This document shows, one piece after another, positions 10,086-17,929 of a stretch of DNA of 64,000 bases (its first letter is position 1; the number at the start of each line of letters is the position of its first letter). The position numbers and the translations under genes are program-made. The notes below the pieces were generated by a model, which ran no database searches, had not been told where the DNA came from, and saw only the letters and a list, made by a program, of their open reading frames with translations. The stretch is taken from NCBI RefSeq assembly GCF_002803515.1, contig NZ_PHQX01000001.1, positions 62,001 to 126,000 on the forward strand, in the 5' to 3' direction. This stretch comes from Stenotrophomonas lactitubi. GTDB taxonomy: Bacteria > Pseudomonadota > Gammaproteobacteria > Xanthomonadales > Xanthomonadaceae.

Positions 10086-11171
10086 ATGAGCACATCGTTC
10101 ACCGTCCTTGACCACCTGCACATGGCCACCGCATTGCGGCTTGCCGAGCGTGGTGCGTATACCACCCGCCCCAACCCGATGGTCGGCTGTGTGATCGCCC
10201 ATGGCGAGCGCGTGGTCGGGCAGGGCTGGCACCAGCGTGCCGGCGGCCCGCACGCCGAAGTGTTCGCATTGCGCGAGGCCGGCAGCGAAGCGCGTGGTGC
10301 CACCGCCTACGTCACCCTGGAACCGTGCGCGCATTACGGACGCACGCCGCCGTGCGCATTGGCGCTGATCGATGCCGGCGTGTCGCGCGTTGTTGCCGCG
10401 ATGCGCGACCCGTTCCCGAAAGTGGATGGCGGTGGTTTCGATCTGCTGCGCGAAGCCGGAATCGAGGTCGCCGAGGGCCTGATGGCCGCGCAGGCGCGCG
10501 AACTCAACAAGGGCTTCCTGTCGCGCGTGGAGCGCGGTCGTCCGTGGCTGCGGGTGAAGCTGGCGGCCAGCCTGGATGGCCGTACTGCGATGGCTGACGG
10601 CAGCTCGAAGTGGATCACCGGCCCCGCCGCGCGCGAGGATGTGCAGCACTGGCGCGCTCGCGCCGGCGCGATCCTCACCGGTGCCGACACCGTGATCGCC
10701 GACGACCCGATGCTGACCGTGCGCTTGACCGACACCGAGGTGATGCCACCACTGCGCGTGGTGCTGGATTCGCGCCTGCGCTCGCTGGAATGCAGCCGTG
10801 TGCGCGAGGGTGGGGCGCACACGCTGTACCTGTACGATGCGATGATCAGCCCGCCCGACGCAGCCGACGCGGCATTCGCCAGCGTGGCCGTGCGTCACGG
10901 CCGCCTGGATCTGGGCGCGGTTCTGGCGCTGCTGGCCGAACGCGGCATCAACGAAGTGCATACCGAAGCCGGCGCGACGCTGGCCGGTGCGCTGCTGCGC
11001 GGTGGCTGGGTGGACGAGCTGCTGCTGTACCAGGCGCCGACCCTGCTCGGCGACAGCGGCCGCCCGCTGCTGGCTGGTCTTGGGATCGACGCGATGGACC
11101 AGCAGCGCCGCCTGCGCGTGGTCGATCAGCGCCAGGTGGGTGAGGATCTGCGTCTGCTGCTGCGCCCCTGA
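10086..11171 (+). CDS. ribD: Bifunctional pyrimidine deaminase/reductase RibD
   Basis: 361 residues, normal for RibD. It deaminates and then reduces the pyrimidine intermediate in riboflavin synthesis (steps 2 and 3). The N-terminal cytidine-deaminase-like domain shows the zinc motif HAE (GGPHAEVFALRE) and PCAHYGRTPPC; the C-terminal reductase domain starts near residue 150 (RVKLAASLDGRTAM) and includes ITGPAAREDVQHWRA. The start MSTSFTVLDHLHMATAL is chosen over an ATG 33 bases upstream that lies in the repeat array. It is not in the FMN-riboswitch unit: about 2.6 kb and three minus-strand genes separate it from ribE. Confidence 0.96.
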   Translation: MSTSFTVLDHLHMATALRLAERGAYTTRPNPMVGCVIAHGERVVGQGWHQRAGGPHAEVFALREAGSEARGATAYVTLEPCAHYGRTPPCALALIDAGVSRVVAAMRDPFPKVDGGGFDLLREAGIEVAEGLMAAQARELNKGFLSRVERGRPWLRVKLAASLDGRTAMADGSSKWITGPAAREDVQHWRARAGAILTGADTVIADDPMLTVRLTDTEVMPPLRVVLDSRLRSLECSRVREGGAHTLYLYDAMISPPDAADAAFASVAVRHGRLDLGAVLALLAERGINEVHTEAGATLAGALLRGGWVDELLLYQAPTLLGDSGRPLLAGLGIDAMDQQRRLRVVDQRQVGEDLRLLLRP

Positions 11172-11236
11172 AAAAGGGACGGAGGGGATTAAGTCGTTTA
11201 TGCCACAAACGACTTAATCCCCTCCGTCCCTTTTTC
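11170..11236. terminator. Bidirectional terminator with 30-bp perfect stem
   Basis: A perfect inverted repeat, 30 bases on each side (GAAAAAGGGACGGAGGGG... and its complement) around the 7-base loop ATGCCAC. It is flanked by A5 and T5 in both directions, so it can terminate transcripts from either side. The TGA stops of ribD (11169-11171) and of the convergent gene (11235-11237) overlap its two ends. Confidence 0.92.
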
Positions 11237-11867
11237 AATTCGGCAGGTGCTCGTTCCACTCGAAGAACGGCAGGAACGCATCCGCTAGTCCGCTCATCAG
11301 CGGCGTTGGGTTCTGCATGCGCCAGGCACCACCGTCAAGGTCGCGATGGAACGACACCGTGATGATCCTTTCCCGGTCCGGTACTACGGCGATCATCTGC
11401 GTATATGCCGTCGCCAGTTCACTTGCCATCTGCGGCGGATGCGGCCCATTGAACGGCACGCGATGCTGTCGATACACGGGCAGCAGTGCCGACAGGTCGG
11501 GCAGGTGGCAGCGATAGTCGACGTCGGCGCTGTCGGTCTGAGGATGGCGCACGCTGTCGGTGGCGCAATGCGCCGAGGCCTGCCGCTTGCGTAGCGCCGC
11601 CGCGGCCTTCGGCCAATCAGCCAGTTCGGGCGCCTCGTCCAGATGGCTTGCGCCCGCCAATGCCGCGGCGAAGGCAGCCCCGTTGTCGGTATCGAGATAG
11701 CGGGCCAGCGTTGCCTGTGCTGCTGCATCGCCGTGCACGATCACCTGTGCATACAGGTCGAATACCTGCACGGGCGTCAGCGCAGGTGCCGACGCCAGTG
11801 CAGTACCAGGGGCCAGCAGCGCTGCCAGCCCCAGTCGTTTCAGCGCAGTGATCTCACGCGCACTCAT
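11235..11867 (-). CDS. Secreted protein of unknown function, paralogue B
   Basis: 210 residues with a signal peptide (about 1-25, ALASA). The mature protein starts LTPVQVFDLYAQ and shares with the next upstream gene a (L/A)TP.Q.FDLYA motif, a conserved cysteine pair (HCATDS near 105 and RCHLPDL near 127), an AYT segment and a C-terminal FF/FEEW motif. I do not recognise the family. It overlaps the 293-aa gene by 14 bases and is the second gene of a two-gene unit. A short paralogue of this kind often arises by duplication; the cysteines suggest a disulfide in the periplasm. Confidence 0.72.
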   Translation of the reverse strand: MSAREITALKRLGLAALLAPGTALASAPALTPVQVFDLYAQVIVHGDAAAQATLARYLDTDNGAAFAAALAGASHLDEAPELADWPKAAAALRKRQASAHCATDSVRHPQTDSADVDYRCHLPDLSALLPVYRQHRVPFNGPHPPQMASELATAYTQMIAVVPDRERIITVSFHRDLDGGAWRMQNPTPLMSGLADAFLPFFEWNEHLPN

Positions 11868-12735
11868 CGGTCCACATCATCTCGGCCATCGGACGCAGCG
11901 ACTTGCACTCCTGCGTCATCTCCTCGGCCGACATCACCTGCGTCTTCGCCTTCAGCTCTTCGGCCATCGCATCAACACCGCTGATCTGGTCCGGCGCAAT
12001 TTTCGCCACGCAGCTGCGGTGCTGCTGCAGCAGCAGGTCGCAGGCCGGCACGCCGGTCACCTTCGGTGCCTTGGCCGCTTCAACGTCCTGGATCCATTCT
12101 TCGAACGGCGCCAGCGCACCCAGCACCGGGCCGACCAGATCGTCGAAGTTGCTGCTGTACCAGTAGCCCTTGTCCTTGGCGGTGTACAGGGTGAGGGTGC
12201 CGGTCACTGCCTTGCGCGGGCCAGTCTGCAGGGCCTTGGTATAGGCCTCGGTGAAGCGCGTGCGGGTAGCCTGCACATCACTGGTCAGGCTGGCAGTGAA
12301 CAACGGATGCACGCTGGCCAGGTCGGCCAGCTGGCAGCTGAAATCGACCTTGGCGATCTTCTGGTCGTCCACGTACTCGTTGTCTTCCACCGAACTGCGC
12401 GTGGCACGGCACTGCGAGGCCTTCAGCGCCTTGGCGTACATTGCTTCCGCCGCTGCAGGATCGCCTTTCACGCCGGCCACGGCCAGCACCGTCTGCCACG
12501 GTTCTGCCAGGGCCTGCGCCATCATGCCCGGCACCGGCGTTACCGAGTCCTGGCCGTCGAAGGCCGGCTTCAGCGCGTCGTTGAGCGTGCGCGTGGCGGC
12601 GGTATCGTCTTCCAGCAATGCGCGTGCATAGAGGTCGAAGGTCTGTTCCGGCGTCAGCTGCGCAGGTGCAGCAGCGGCGAACAACGGGGCGCACAGCAGT
12701 GCGGTGGCCAGCAGGCCGCGGATCGGGGTCTTCAT
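11854..12735 (-). CDS. Secreted protein of unknown function, paralogue A
   Basis: 293 residues with a clear signal peptide (MKTPIRGLLATALLCAPLFAAAA). Mature start AQLTPEQTFDLYARALLEDD is the motif shared with the downstream gene, as are SQCRATRSS / FSCQLADLASVHPLF and the AYTKAL and PFEEW segments. It has an extra C-terminal region of about 80 residues carrying further cysteines (ACDLLLQQHRSC near 230-245, ECKS and DEC near the end). It has no membrane segments after the signal. No assigned function; likely periplasmic or exported. First gene of the pair, transcribed leftward. Confidence 0.75.
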   Translation of the reverse strand: MKTPIRGLLATALLCAPLFAAAAPAQLTPEQTFDLYARALLEDDTAATRTLNDALKPAFDGQDSVTPVPGMMAQALAEPWQTVLAVAGVKGDPAAAEAMYAKALKASQCRATRSSVEDNEYVDDQKIAKVDFSCQLADLASVHPLFTASLTSDVQATRTRFTEAYTKALQTGPRKAVTGTLTLYTAKDKGYWYSSNFDDLVGPVLGALAPFEEWIQDVEAAKAPKVTGVPACDLLLQQHRSCVAKIAPDQISGVDAMAEELKAKTQVMSAEEMTQECKSLRPMAEMMWTDECA

Positions 12736-12831
12736 GACGGTGTTCCTGTTCCAGAGGGCGGCAAGCCTAGCGCAATTGCCATGGCATTCGATGGTGCGCG
12801 ACAGCCAAGCGTGTTGCGCGCGGCGGCCAAC

Positions 12832-12859
12832 AAAAAACGGGCCCCTTGCGGGACCCGTT
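12832..12859 (-). terminator. Terminator of the Ax21-family gene
   Basis: On the minus strand AACGGGTCCC-GCAA-GGGGCCCGTT is followed by TTTTTG. It lies 25 bases past the stop of the gene at 12885. Confidence 0.8.
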
Positions 12860-12884
12860 CGATCACACGACGAGGATCGGGCAA

Positions 12885-13508
12885 TCAGAAGCTGGCGCGC
12901 ACGCCGGCCGAGTACTGGGTGACGTCGCGGTAGCCGGAGATCTCACCGACCAGGCCCCAGGTACGGGTGAAGTTGATCTGGCCGCCGACGGTGCCGACCC
13001 AGGTGCCCTTGAACTCGTTGCCGCCGTCCATGTAACCGGCCTTGATCCAGGCTTCGGTCATGCGCGAAGGCTTGCCACGCAGGCCCATGGTGGCACGCAC
13101 CAGGTTGGTGTGGTCCTTGATGGTGAAGCGGCCGTAGTCCACGTCCTTGACGGTCACTTCCGCCTGCTGGCGGACCCAGGCAATGTCAGCGGTGTAATCG
13201 ACGCGATCACTGAAGGGCATGTGGTAGCCGACGCCCAGCTCCGGCTGGTTCAACTTCAGCTTCATCGAGCCGTAGTCGTAGTCGTACGACTTGCTGCCGT
13301 AGTTCCAGCCGCCGAACACGTGCACCTGCTCGGCCAGCGCGATCGAACCGCGCACATAGCCACCATCGACCTTCGGGTCGTTGAATGCTTCGTCATCGGT
13401 CTTGACCTGGGTCCAGCCGCCTTCGACGTAGGTGTAGCTCAGGGCGTCGGCCGAGGCCGAGAACGGGGCGGCGGCCAGCAGGGCGGCCACGATCAGGATC
13501 TTGCGCAT
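12885..13508 (-). CDS. Ax21-family outer-membrane beta-barrel protein
   Basis: 207 residues. The signal peptide (MRKILIVAALLAAAPFSASA) is followed by DALSYTYVEGGWTQV, the family's conserved N-terminus, and by alternating hydrophobic/polar strands ending in a C-terminal phenylalanine (GVRASF), as in Omp-type barrels. The protein is exported by the general secretion route and found in the outer membrane or vesicles in xanthomonads. Claims that Ax21 acts as a quorum signal were withdrawn, so no signalling role is assigned. It is monocistronic with its own terminator. An A/T-rich block about 80-105 bases upstream of the start contains a possible -10 (TAAAAT). Confidence 0.85.
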   Translation of the reverse strand: MRKILIVAALLAAAPFSASADALSYTYVEGGWTQVKTDDEAFNDPKVDGGYVRGSIALAEQVHVFGGWNYGSKSYDYDYGSMKLKLNQPELGVGYHMPFSDRVDYTADIAWVRQQAEVTVKDVDYGRFTIKDHTNLVRATMGLRGKPSRMTEAWIKAGYMDGGNEFKGTWVGTVGGQINFTRTWGLVGEISGYRDVTQYSAGVRASF

Positions 13509-13649
13509 GGGAATTCCTGTGAATTTCAGTCCATTGGCGGTCCACCTGTGCGGCAGTCCGTGGCGACCTCATGTCGTCCGAGCGCCGATTTTAATGAAAG
13601 TTTTACGAAATGCGAGCGACGGCCGTCACAGGCCAGGGCACGCCCGGGC

Positions 13650-13690
13650 GGGGTCGGATCCGTTTCCCATCGGGAAACGGCTCTGACCCC
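13650..13690. repeat. GGGGTC...GACCCC hairpin repeat, copy 3
   Basis: GGGGTCGGATCCGTTTCCC and GGGAAACGGCTCTGACCCC flank ATC just before the riboswitch. The central arms differ between copies but stay complementary, which suggests selection on the hairpin. Confidence 0.8.
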
Positions 13691-13755
13691 ATGGCATCCG
13701 ACCCCGTTCAGCCCGGGCTGTTACACTTGGCGGGCCGGTTCGCCGGTACACAAAC

Positions 13756-13893
13756 GTCTTCAGGGCGGGGTGCAATTCCCCACCGGCGGTAGGTGCGCAA
13801 GCACGAGCCCGCGAGCGCCCCGGCCTTACCGTCGGGGGTCAGCAGATCCGGTCCAATGCCGGAGCCGACGGTCATAGTCCGGATGAAAGAAGA
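13756..13893 (+). ncRNA. FMN riboswitch (RFN element)
   Basis: All conserved blocks are present in order: CTTCAGGGCGGGGTGCAATTC, CCCACCGGCGGTA, AGCCCGCGAGCG, GGTCAGCAGATCCGGT, GCCGGAGCCGACGGTCATAGTCCGGATGAAAGAAG. It binds FMN and turns down the riboflavin genes that follow. The downstream sequence (13904-13955) can form CAGGGCC-TAT-GCGGCCCTG before the ribE ribosome-binding site, so control may be at termination or at translation. A possible -10 (TACACT) is at 13722. This is a clear match, although no covariance search was run. Confidence 0.96.
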
Positions 13894-13975
13894 CGGTGCC
13901 ACAGGGCCTATGCGGCCCTGCGCCCGCCTGTTTGCCTTGCGGCGTTTTTCGCTCACTTTTCGCGGAGAACGTTAC

Positions 13976-14638
13976 TTGTTTACTGGAATCATCGAAGGCG
14001 TCGGCCGTCTGGCCGCTCGCGAATCCATCGGCGGCGATGTCCGCTTCACCTTCAATGTCGGGAATCTGCCGTTCGACAACGTGCAGATGGGCGAGAGCAT
14101 CGCCATCAACGGCGTCTGCCTCACCGTCATCGCGTTTGACGCCGGCAGCTTCCAGGCCGATGCGTCCACCGAGACCCTGGGCCTGACCACGCTGGGCCAG
14201 CTGGCCGAAGGTGCTGTGATCAACCTCGAACGTGCCATGCGCCCGACCGACCGCCTCGGCGGCCATCTGGTCAGCGGCCACGTTGATGGCCTCGGCCAGG
14301 TGCTGTCCATCCACGAAGATGCCCGCGCGCAGCGCTGGCGTTTCGCCGCGCCGGCCGCGCTGCGCCGCTACATCGCCAAGAAGGGCTCCATCTGCGTGGA
14401 CGGCGTCAGCCTCACCGTCAACGAAGTGGACGACGAAGGCTTTGAAGTGGCGCTGATCCCGCACACCGTGGCCAATACCGCGTTCTCCGCCACCGGCGTG
14501 GGCAGCGCGATCAATCTTGAAATCGATCTGGTTGCTCGTTATGTCGAGCGGCTGATCAGTGTGCCGACCAACGGTCTGCACCCACAGGGAGATGCCGTGC
14601 CGACCAACGGTCAGCACCCACAGGGAGATACCCCATGA
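13976..14638 (+). CDS. ribE: Riboflavin synthase, alpha subunit
   Basis: 220 residues starting at TTG (CGGAG lies 10 bases upstream); this matches the family start FTGIIEGVG. Two lumazine-binding repeats are visible (GESIAINGVCLTV near 40 and KKGSICVDGVSLTV near 140), each with the conserved SGHVDG or HTVANT motif. It converts two 6,7-dimethyl-8-ribityllumazine molecules to riboflavin. Normal synthases end near residue 195; here the last 25 residues are two copies of VPTNGxHPQGD, encoded by repeat DNA (see 14561-14632). The stop overlaps the next start by 4 bases (ATGA). Confidence 0.95.
   Translation: MFTGIIEGVGRLAARESIGGDVRFTFNVGNLPFDNVQMGESIAINGVCLTVIAFDAGSFQADASTETLGLTTLGQLAEGAVINLERAMRPTDRLGGHLVSGHVDGLGQVLSIHEDARAQRWRFAAPAALRRYIAKKGSICVDGVSLTVNEVDDEGFEVALIPHTVANTAFSATGVGSAINLEIDLVARYVERLISVPTNGLHPQGDAVPTNGQHPQGDTP
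14561..14632. repeat. Two 36-bp direct repeats in the 3' end of ribE
   Basis: GTGCCGACCAACGGT is followed by CTGCACCCACAGGGAGAT in copy one; copy two differs at three bases. The first 15 bases equal the arm of the palindrome at 15745. Both copies are read in frame as VPTNG(L/Q)HPQGD, and the CAGGGAGA of copy two supplies the ribosome-binding site of the next gene. Confidence 0.85.
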
Positions 14639-15735
14639 ACTTCGCCCCCATCCCCGACATCCTGGAAGACATCCGCCTCGGCCGCATGGTCGTCATCGTC
14701 GATGACGAAGACCGCGAGAACGAAGGCGACCTGATCATGGCGGCCGAGCTGGTCAAGGCCAGCGACATCAACTTCATGGTCACCCACGGCCGTGGCCTGG
14801 TGTGCCTGCCGCTGACCCGCACCCGCGCCGCCGACCTCGGCCTGGCGCCGATGGTGCAGGCCAATACCGCGCAGTTCCAGACCAACTTCACCGTCAGCAT
14901 CGAGGCCGCCGAAGGTGTCACCACCGGCATCTCGGCGCATGACCGCGCGCACACCATCCGCACCGCGGTGAAGCCCAACGCCAAGCCGGCCGACCTGCAC
15001 CAGCCGGGCCACATCTTCCCGCTGATCGCCCAGCCGGGTGGCGTGCTGACCCGCGCCGGCCACACCGAAGCTGGCGTCGACCTGGCGATGCTGGCCGGGC
15101 TGGAACCGGCCGGCGTGCTGGTGGAGATCCTCAACCCCGACGGCAGCATGGCGCGCCGCCCGGAACTGGAAGTGTTCGCCCGCGAGCACGGCCTGAAGAT
15201 GGGCTCCATCGCCGATCTGATCGCCTATCGCCTGGCCACCGAAAAGACCGTCGAGCGCGTCGATGAGCGCGAGATCGAGACCGAATTCGGCCCGTTCAAG
15301 CTGGTCACCTACCGCGACCGCATCGCCCACGACCTGCATTTCGCCCTGGTCCGTGGCACCCCGGATGCCGATACCCCGACCCTGGTGCGCGTGCAGGTGG
15401 AAAACCCGCTGGCCGACCTGCTGCACTGGCGTCGCGACGACTTCGGCGTGGCCGCCACCGATGCCCTGCGTGCCATCGATGCCGAGGGCAGTGGCGTGAT
15501 GGTCGTGTTGCAGGCCCCGCGCGACGGCGAAGGCCTGCTGGCCCGCCTGCGCCAGCAGCCGGCGCCGGTGGTGCCGGGCAAGGACAAGGACGTGAGCCAG
15601 TGGCGCCGCAACGGTGCCGGTGCGCAGATCCTGTCCGACCTGGGCCTGGGCAAGCTGCGCGTGCTGGGCACTCCGCGCCGCCAGATCGGCCTGGCCGGGT
15701 ACGGCCTGGAAGTGGTGGAGACGGTCACCCCGTAA
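14635..15735 (+). CDS. ribB: 3,4-Dihydroxy-2-butanone-4-phosphate synthase with degenerate GTP cyclohydrolase II-like domain
   Basis: 366 residues. The N-terminal domain (about 1-205) has the RibB signatures DDEDRENEGDLI, HGRGLVCLPL, TGISAHDRAHTIR and HIFPLIAQPGGVLTRAGHTEAGVDL, so it makes the four-carbon unit from ribulose 5-phosphate. The C-terminal domain (about 210-366) has the fold outline of RibA, including GPFKLVTYRD and GAGAQILSDLGL, but where RibA has Cys-x10-Cys-x-Cys for its catalytic zinc this protein reads VRVQVENPLADLLHWRRDD with no cysteines. It is therefore unlikely to have cyclohydrolase II activity, and a separate ribA is expected elsewhere. Often labelled ribBA. It is translated from a 4-base overlap with ribE. 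Confidence 0.93.
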   Translation: MNFAPIPDILEDIRLGRMVVIVDDEDRENEGDLIMAAELVKASDINFMVTHGRGLVCLPLTRTRAADLGLAPMVQANTAQFQTNFTVSIEAAEGVTTGISAHDRAHTIRTAVKPNAKPADLHQPGHIFPLIAQPGGVLTRAGHTEAGVDLAMLAGLEPAGVLVEILNPDGSMARRPELEVFAREHGLKMGSIADLIAYRLATEKTVERVDEREIETEFGPFKLVTYRDRIAHDLHFALVRGTPDADTPTLVRVQVENPLADLLHWRRDDFGVAATDALRAIDAEGSGVMVVLQAPRDGEGLLARLRQQPAPVVPGKDKDVSQWRRNGAGAQILSDLGLGKLRVLGTPRRQIGLAGYGLEVVETVTP

Positions 15736-15743
15736 CCCCCTTG

Positions 15744-15811
15744 GCGTGCCGACCAACGGTCGGCACCCACCGTCTGCCCTCTGGTGGGTGCCGACCGTTG
15801 GTCGGCACGCC
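15744..15811. repeat. SMAG-type palindrome pair after ribB
   Basis: GTGCCGACCAACGGTCGGCAC and its inverse GTGCCGACCGTTGGTCGGCAC face each other across about 25 bases, making a large hairpin in the gap to ribH. The same arm is found inside ribE. Confidence 0.85.
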
Positions 15812-15884
15812 TCCAGGCCCCCGCCAGCCACGGCCGGGGCCCATCCACGGTAGAATTACCCCTTAATCGAATCCCAAGCCGCAT

Positions 15885-16352
15885 ATGAGCCACTACGAAG
15901 GCGATCTTCGCACTCCCGAATCGGCGCGCTTCGCCATCCTGGCCAGCCGCTGGAATGCCCGCATCACCGACGTGCTGGTTGCTGGCGCCCGCCAGAGCCT
16001 GGCCGGCAACGGCATTGCCGAAGCCAACATCGACGTGATCCGCGTGCCGGGTGCCTGGGAACTGCCGCTGGTTGCCGCGCGCCTGGCCGCCGCCCACGAA
16101 CACGCCGCCATCCTCACCCTGGGCTGCGTGATCCGCGGCGACACCCGCCATTACGAACACGTGGCCGACCGTTGTGCCGAAGGCCTGATGCGCGTGCAGC
16201 TGGACTTCGGCGTGCCGGTGCTGAACGGCGTGCTGGCAGTGGAACGTGTGGAAGATGCCGAGGCCCGCGCAGGCGGCAGCCACGGCAACAAGGGCGAGGA
16301 AGTCGCACTCGCCGCATTGGAAATGGTCAACCTTCTGGAGCAGCTGCCATGA
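15885..16352 (+). CDS. ribH: 6,7-Dimethyl-8-ribityllumazine synthase
   Basis: 155 residues, typical of the family. It condenses the pyrimidine with the four-carbon unit from RibB to give lumazine, forming a pentameric or icosahedral shell. Conserved motifs include [40 protein letters not shown] and FGVLT-like [11 protein letters not shown]; the catalytic histidine sits in HYEHV. The stop TGA overlaps the nusB start (ATGA), so the two are coupled. A TAGAAT at 15851 could be a -10 giving the operon a second promoter. The inferred C-terminal end ([12 protein letters not shown]) is normal. Confidence 0.97.
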   Translation: MSHYEGDLRTPESARFAILASRWNARITDVLVAGARQSLAGNGIAEANIDVIRVPGAWELPLVAARLAAAHEHAAILTLGCVIRGDTRHYEHVADRCAEGLMRVQLDFGVPVLNGVLAVERVEDAEARAGGSHGNKGEEVALAALEMVNLLEQLP

Positions 16353-16828
16353 ACAAGAACACCCAGGGCAAGCCCTCCGGTAAACCCGTCCGCCGCGATG
16401 GCATCGATCCGGTGCTGCGCTCGCGCGCGCGCCGTCGTGCCGTGCAGGCCATCTACGCCTGGCAGATCTCCGGTGGCAACGGCCAGTCGCTGATCGCCCA
16501 GTTCGCCCACGAGCAGGCCCGCGAAATCGCCGACCTGGCGTACTTCGAAGCGCTGGTGCATGGCGTGCTCGACAACCGTCGCGACATCGACGAAGCCTTC
16601 GGCCCGTACCTGGACCGCAGCATCGACGAGGTGGACGCGATCGAACGTGCGGTGCTGCGCCTGGCCGGTTACGAACTGCGTTACCGCCTGGACGTGCCGT
16701 ACCGCGTGGTCATCAACGAAGCCATTGAATCGGCCAAGCGCTTCGGTTCCGAACATGGCCACACCTACGTCAACGGCGTGCTGGATCGTGCCGCCGTGGA
16801 ATGGCGCAAGGTCGAATCGGGTCACTGA
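16349..16828 (+). CDS. nusB: Transcription antitermination factor NusB
   Basis: 159 residues. NusB pairs with NusE (S10) at boxA RNA to prevent premature termination in rRNA operons. Family motifs are [16 protein letters not shown] near the N-terminus, the central [21 protein letters not shown] and the C-terminal [27 protein letters not shown]. The start lies 4 bases inside the ribH stop. Its location after ribH is the common gammaproteobacterial arrangement. The gene is complete and normal in length. Confidence 0.97.
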   Translation: MNKNTQGKPSGKPVRRDGIDPVLRSRARRRAVQAIYAWQISGGNGQSLIAQFAHEQAREIADLAYFEALVHGVLDNRRDIDEAFGPYLDRSIDEVDAIERAVLRLAGYELRYRLDVPYRVVINEAIESAKRFGSEHGHTYVNGVLDRAAVEWRKVESGH

Positions 16829-16836
16829 CCCGACTT

Positions 16837-16935
16837 CTGTAGAGCCGAGCCATGCTCGGCTCACCGTGCAGCGCACGGTTGCGTCCGGCAGTGCGGCGCG
16901 TGATCGAACTGCAGCCGAGCATGGCTCGGCTCTAC
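16837..16935. repeat. SMAG palindrome pair with GTAGAG / CTCTAC ends
   Basis: TGTAGAGCCGAGCCATGCTCGGCT is answered about 50 bases later by AGCCGAGCATGGCTCGGCTCTACA. The pair spans the nusB-thiL gap, and thiL's ATG lies only about 20 bases after it. Confidence 0.88.
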
Positions 16936-16953
16936 AAGAAAGCAGAACGCCCC

Positions 16954-17919
16954 ATGTCCCTGGCCGAATTCACCCTCATCGACCGCATCCGCGCCCGCAC
17001 CGTCGAGCGCGACGACATCGTGCTCGGCATCGGCGATGACGCTGCACTGCTGCAGCCGCGCCCGAACGAACAGCTGGTGGTCACCGCCGACACGCTCAAC
17101 AGCGGCGTGCATTTCCCGGCAGAAACCCCGGCGTTCGACATCGGCTGGAAGACGCTGGCCGTCAACCTGTCCGACCTCGCCGCGATGGGCGCGCGCCCCG
17201 CATGGTGCACGCTTGCACTTTCGCTGCCGGAAGCCAGCGAAGACTGGATCGACGCGTTCGCCGACGGTTTCTTCGCACTGGCCGACCAGCACGACATCGC
17301 GCTGATTGGTGGTGACACCACGCGTGGCCCGCTGTCGCTGTCGGTCACCGCGATGGGTCAGGTCTCACGTGGCCAGGCGCTGCGTCGTGATCGCGCACAG
17401 ATTGGCGATGACATCTGGGTCAGCGGCACCCTCGGCGACGCTGCCGGCGCGCTGCGGCTGTGGCAGCAGGGCGCATTGAACGTGACCGCCGCCACGCTGC
17501 TGGCCGACTACGAAACCCTGCGCCTGCGCCTGCTGCGTCCCACCCCGCGCGTCACCCTCGGCCTGCGCCTGCGTGCATTCGCGCATGCCGCCGTGGATAT
17601 CTCCGATGGGTTGCTGGCCGACCTTGGCCACATTGCTGCCCGCAGCGGCGTGCGCGCCGAAGTCGATGCCGATGCGTTGCCGATGTCAGCGGCGCTGCGC
17701 GAACTACTGGGCCGCGATGCTGCCCGTGAGTGCGCTCTGCATGGTGGCGACGATTACGAACTGTGCTTCACCGCCGCCGCCGACCAGCGCGACGCGTTGC
17801 ACTTCGTTGCCGAATCGCTGGATCTGCCGATCACCCGCATCGGCCGGATCATGGAAGGGCAGGGCGTGCATACCGAAGGCCACGACGGCCCGAGCGGGTA
17901 CGAGCACTTCGCCGGCTGA
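16954..17919 (+). CDS. thiL: Thiamine-monophosphate kinase
   Basis: 321 residues. It phosphorylates thiamine monophosphate to thiamine diphosphate. The start MSLAEFTLIDRI matches the family N-terminus; an in-frame ATG at 16852 lies in the upstream palindrome and is rejected. Features include GIGDDAAL near residue 28, VTADTLNSGVHFP, SDLAAMGARP near 75, GGDTTRGPLSL, and GHIAARSGVRAEVD. Last gene of the ribE-ribB-ribH-nusB-thiL unit, whose stop lies just before the convergent kinase gene. Confidence 0.96.
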   Translation: MSLAEFTLIDRIRARTVERDDIVLGIGDDAALLQPRPNEQLVVTADTLNSGVHFPAETPAFDIGWKTLAVNLSDLAAMGARPAWCTLALSLPEASEDWIDAFADGFFALADQHDIALIGGDTTRGPLSLSVTAMGQVSRGQALRRDRAQIGDDIWVSGTLGDAAGALRLWQQGALNVTAATLLADYETLRLRLLRPTPRVTLGLRLRAFAHAAVDISDGLLADLGHIAARSGVRAEVDADALPMSAALRELLGRDAARECALHGGDDYELCFTAAADQRDALHFVAESLDLPITRIGRIMEGQGVHTEGHDGPSGYEHFAG

Positions 17920-17929
17920 GCACACCACG

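Noticed and set aside
16839-16935. Short palindromes with GAGCC arms as possible tRNA or CRISPR repeats
   Set aside because: Only two facing units with unrelated sequence between; no cloverleaf and no regular spacers. They fit the SMAG family. No CRISPR array or tRNA gene was found in the window.
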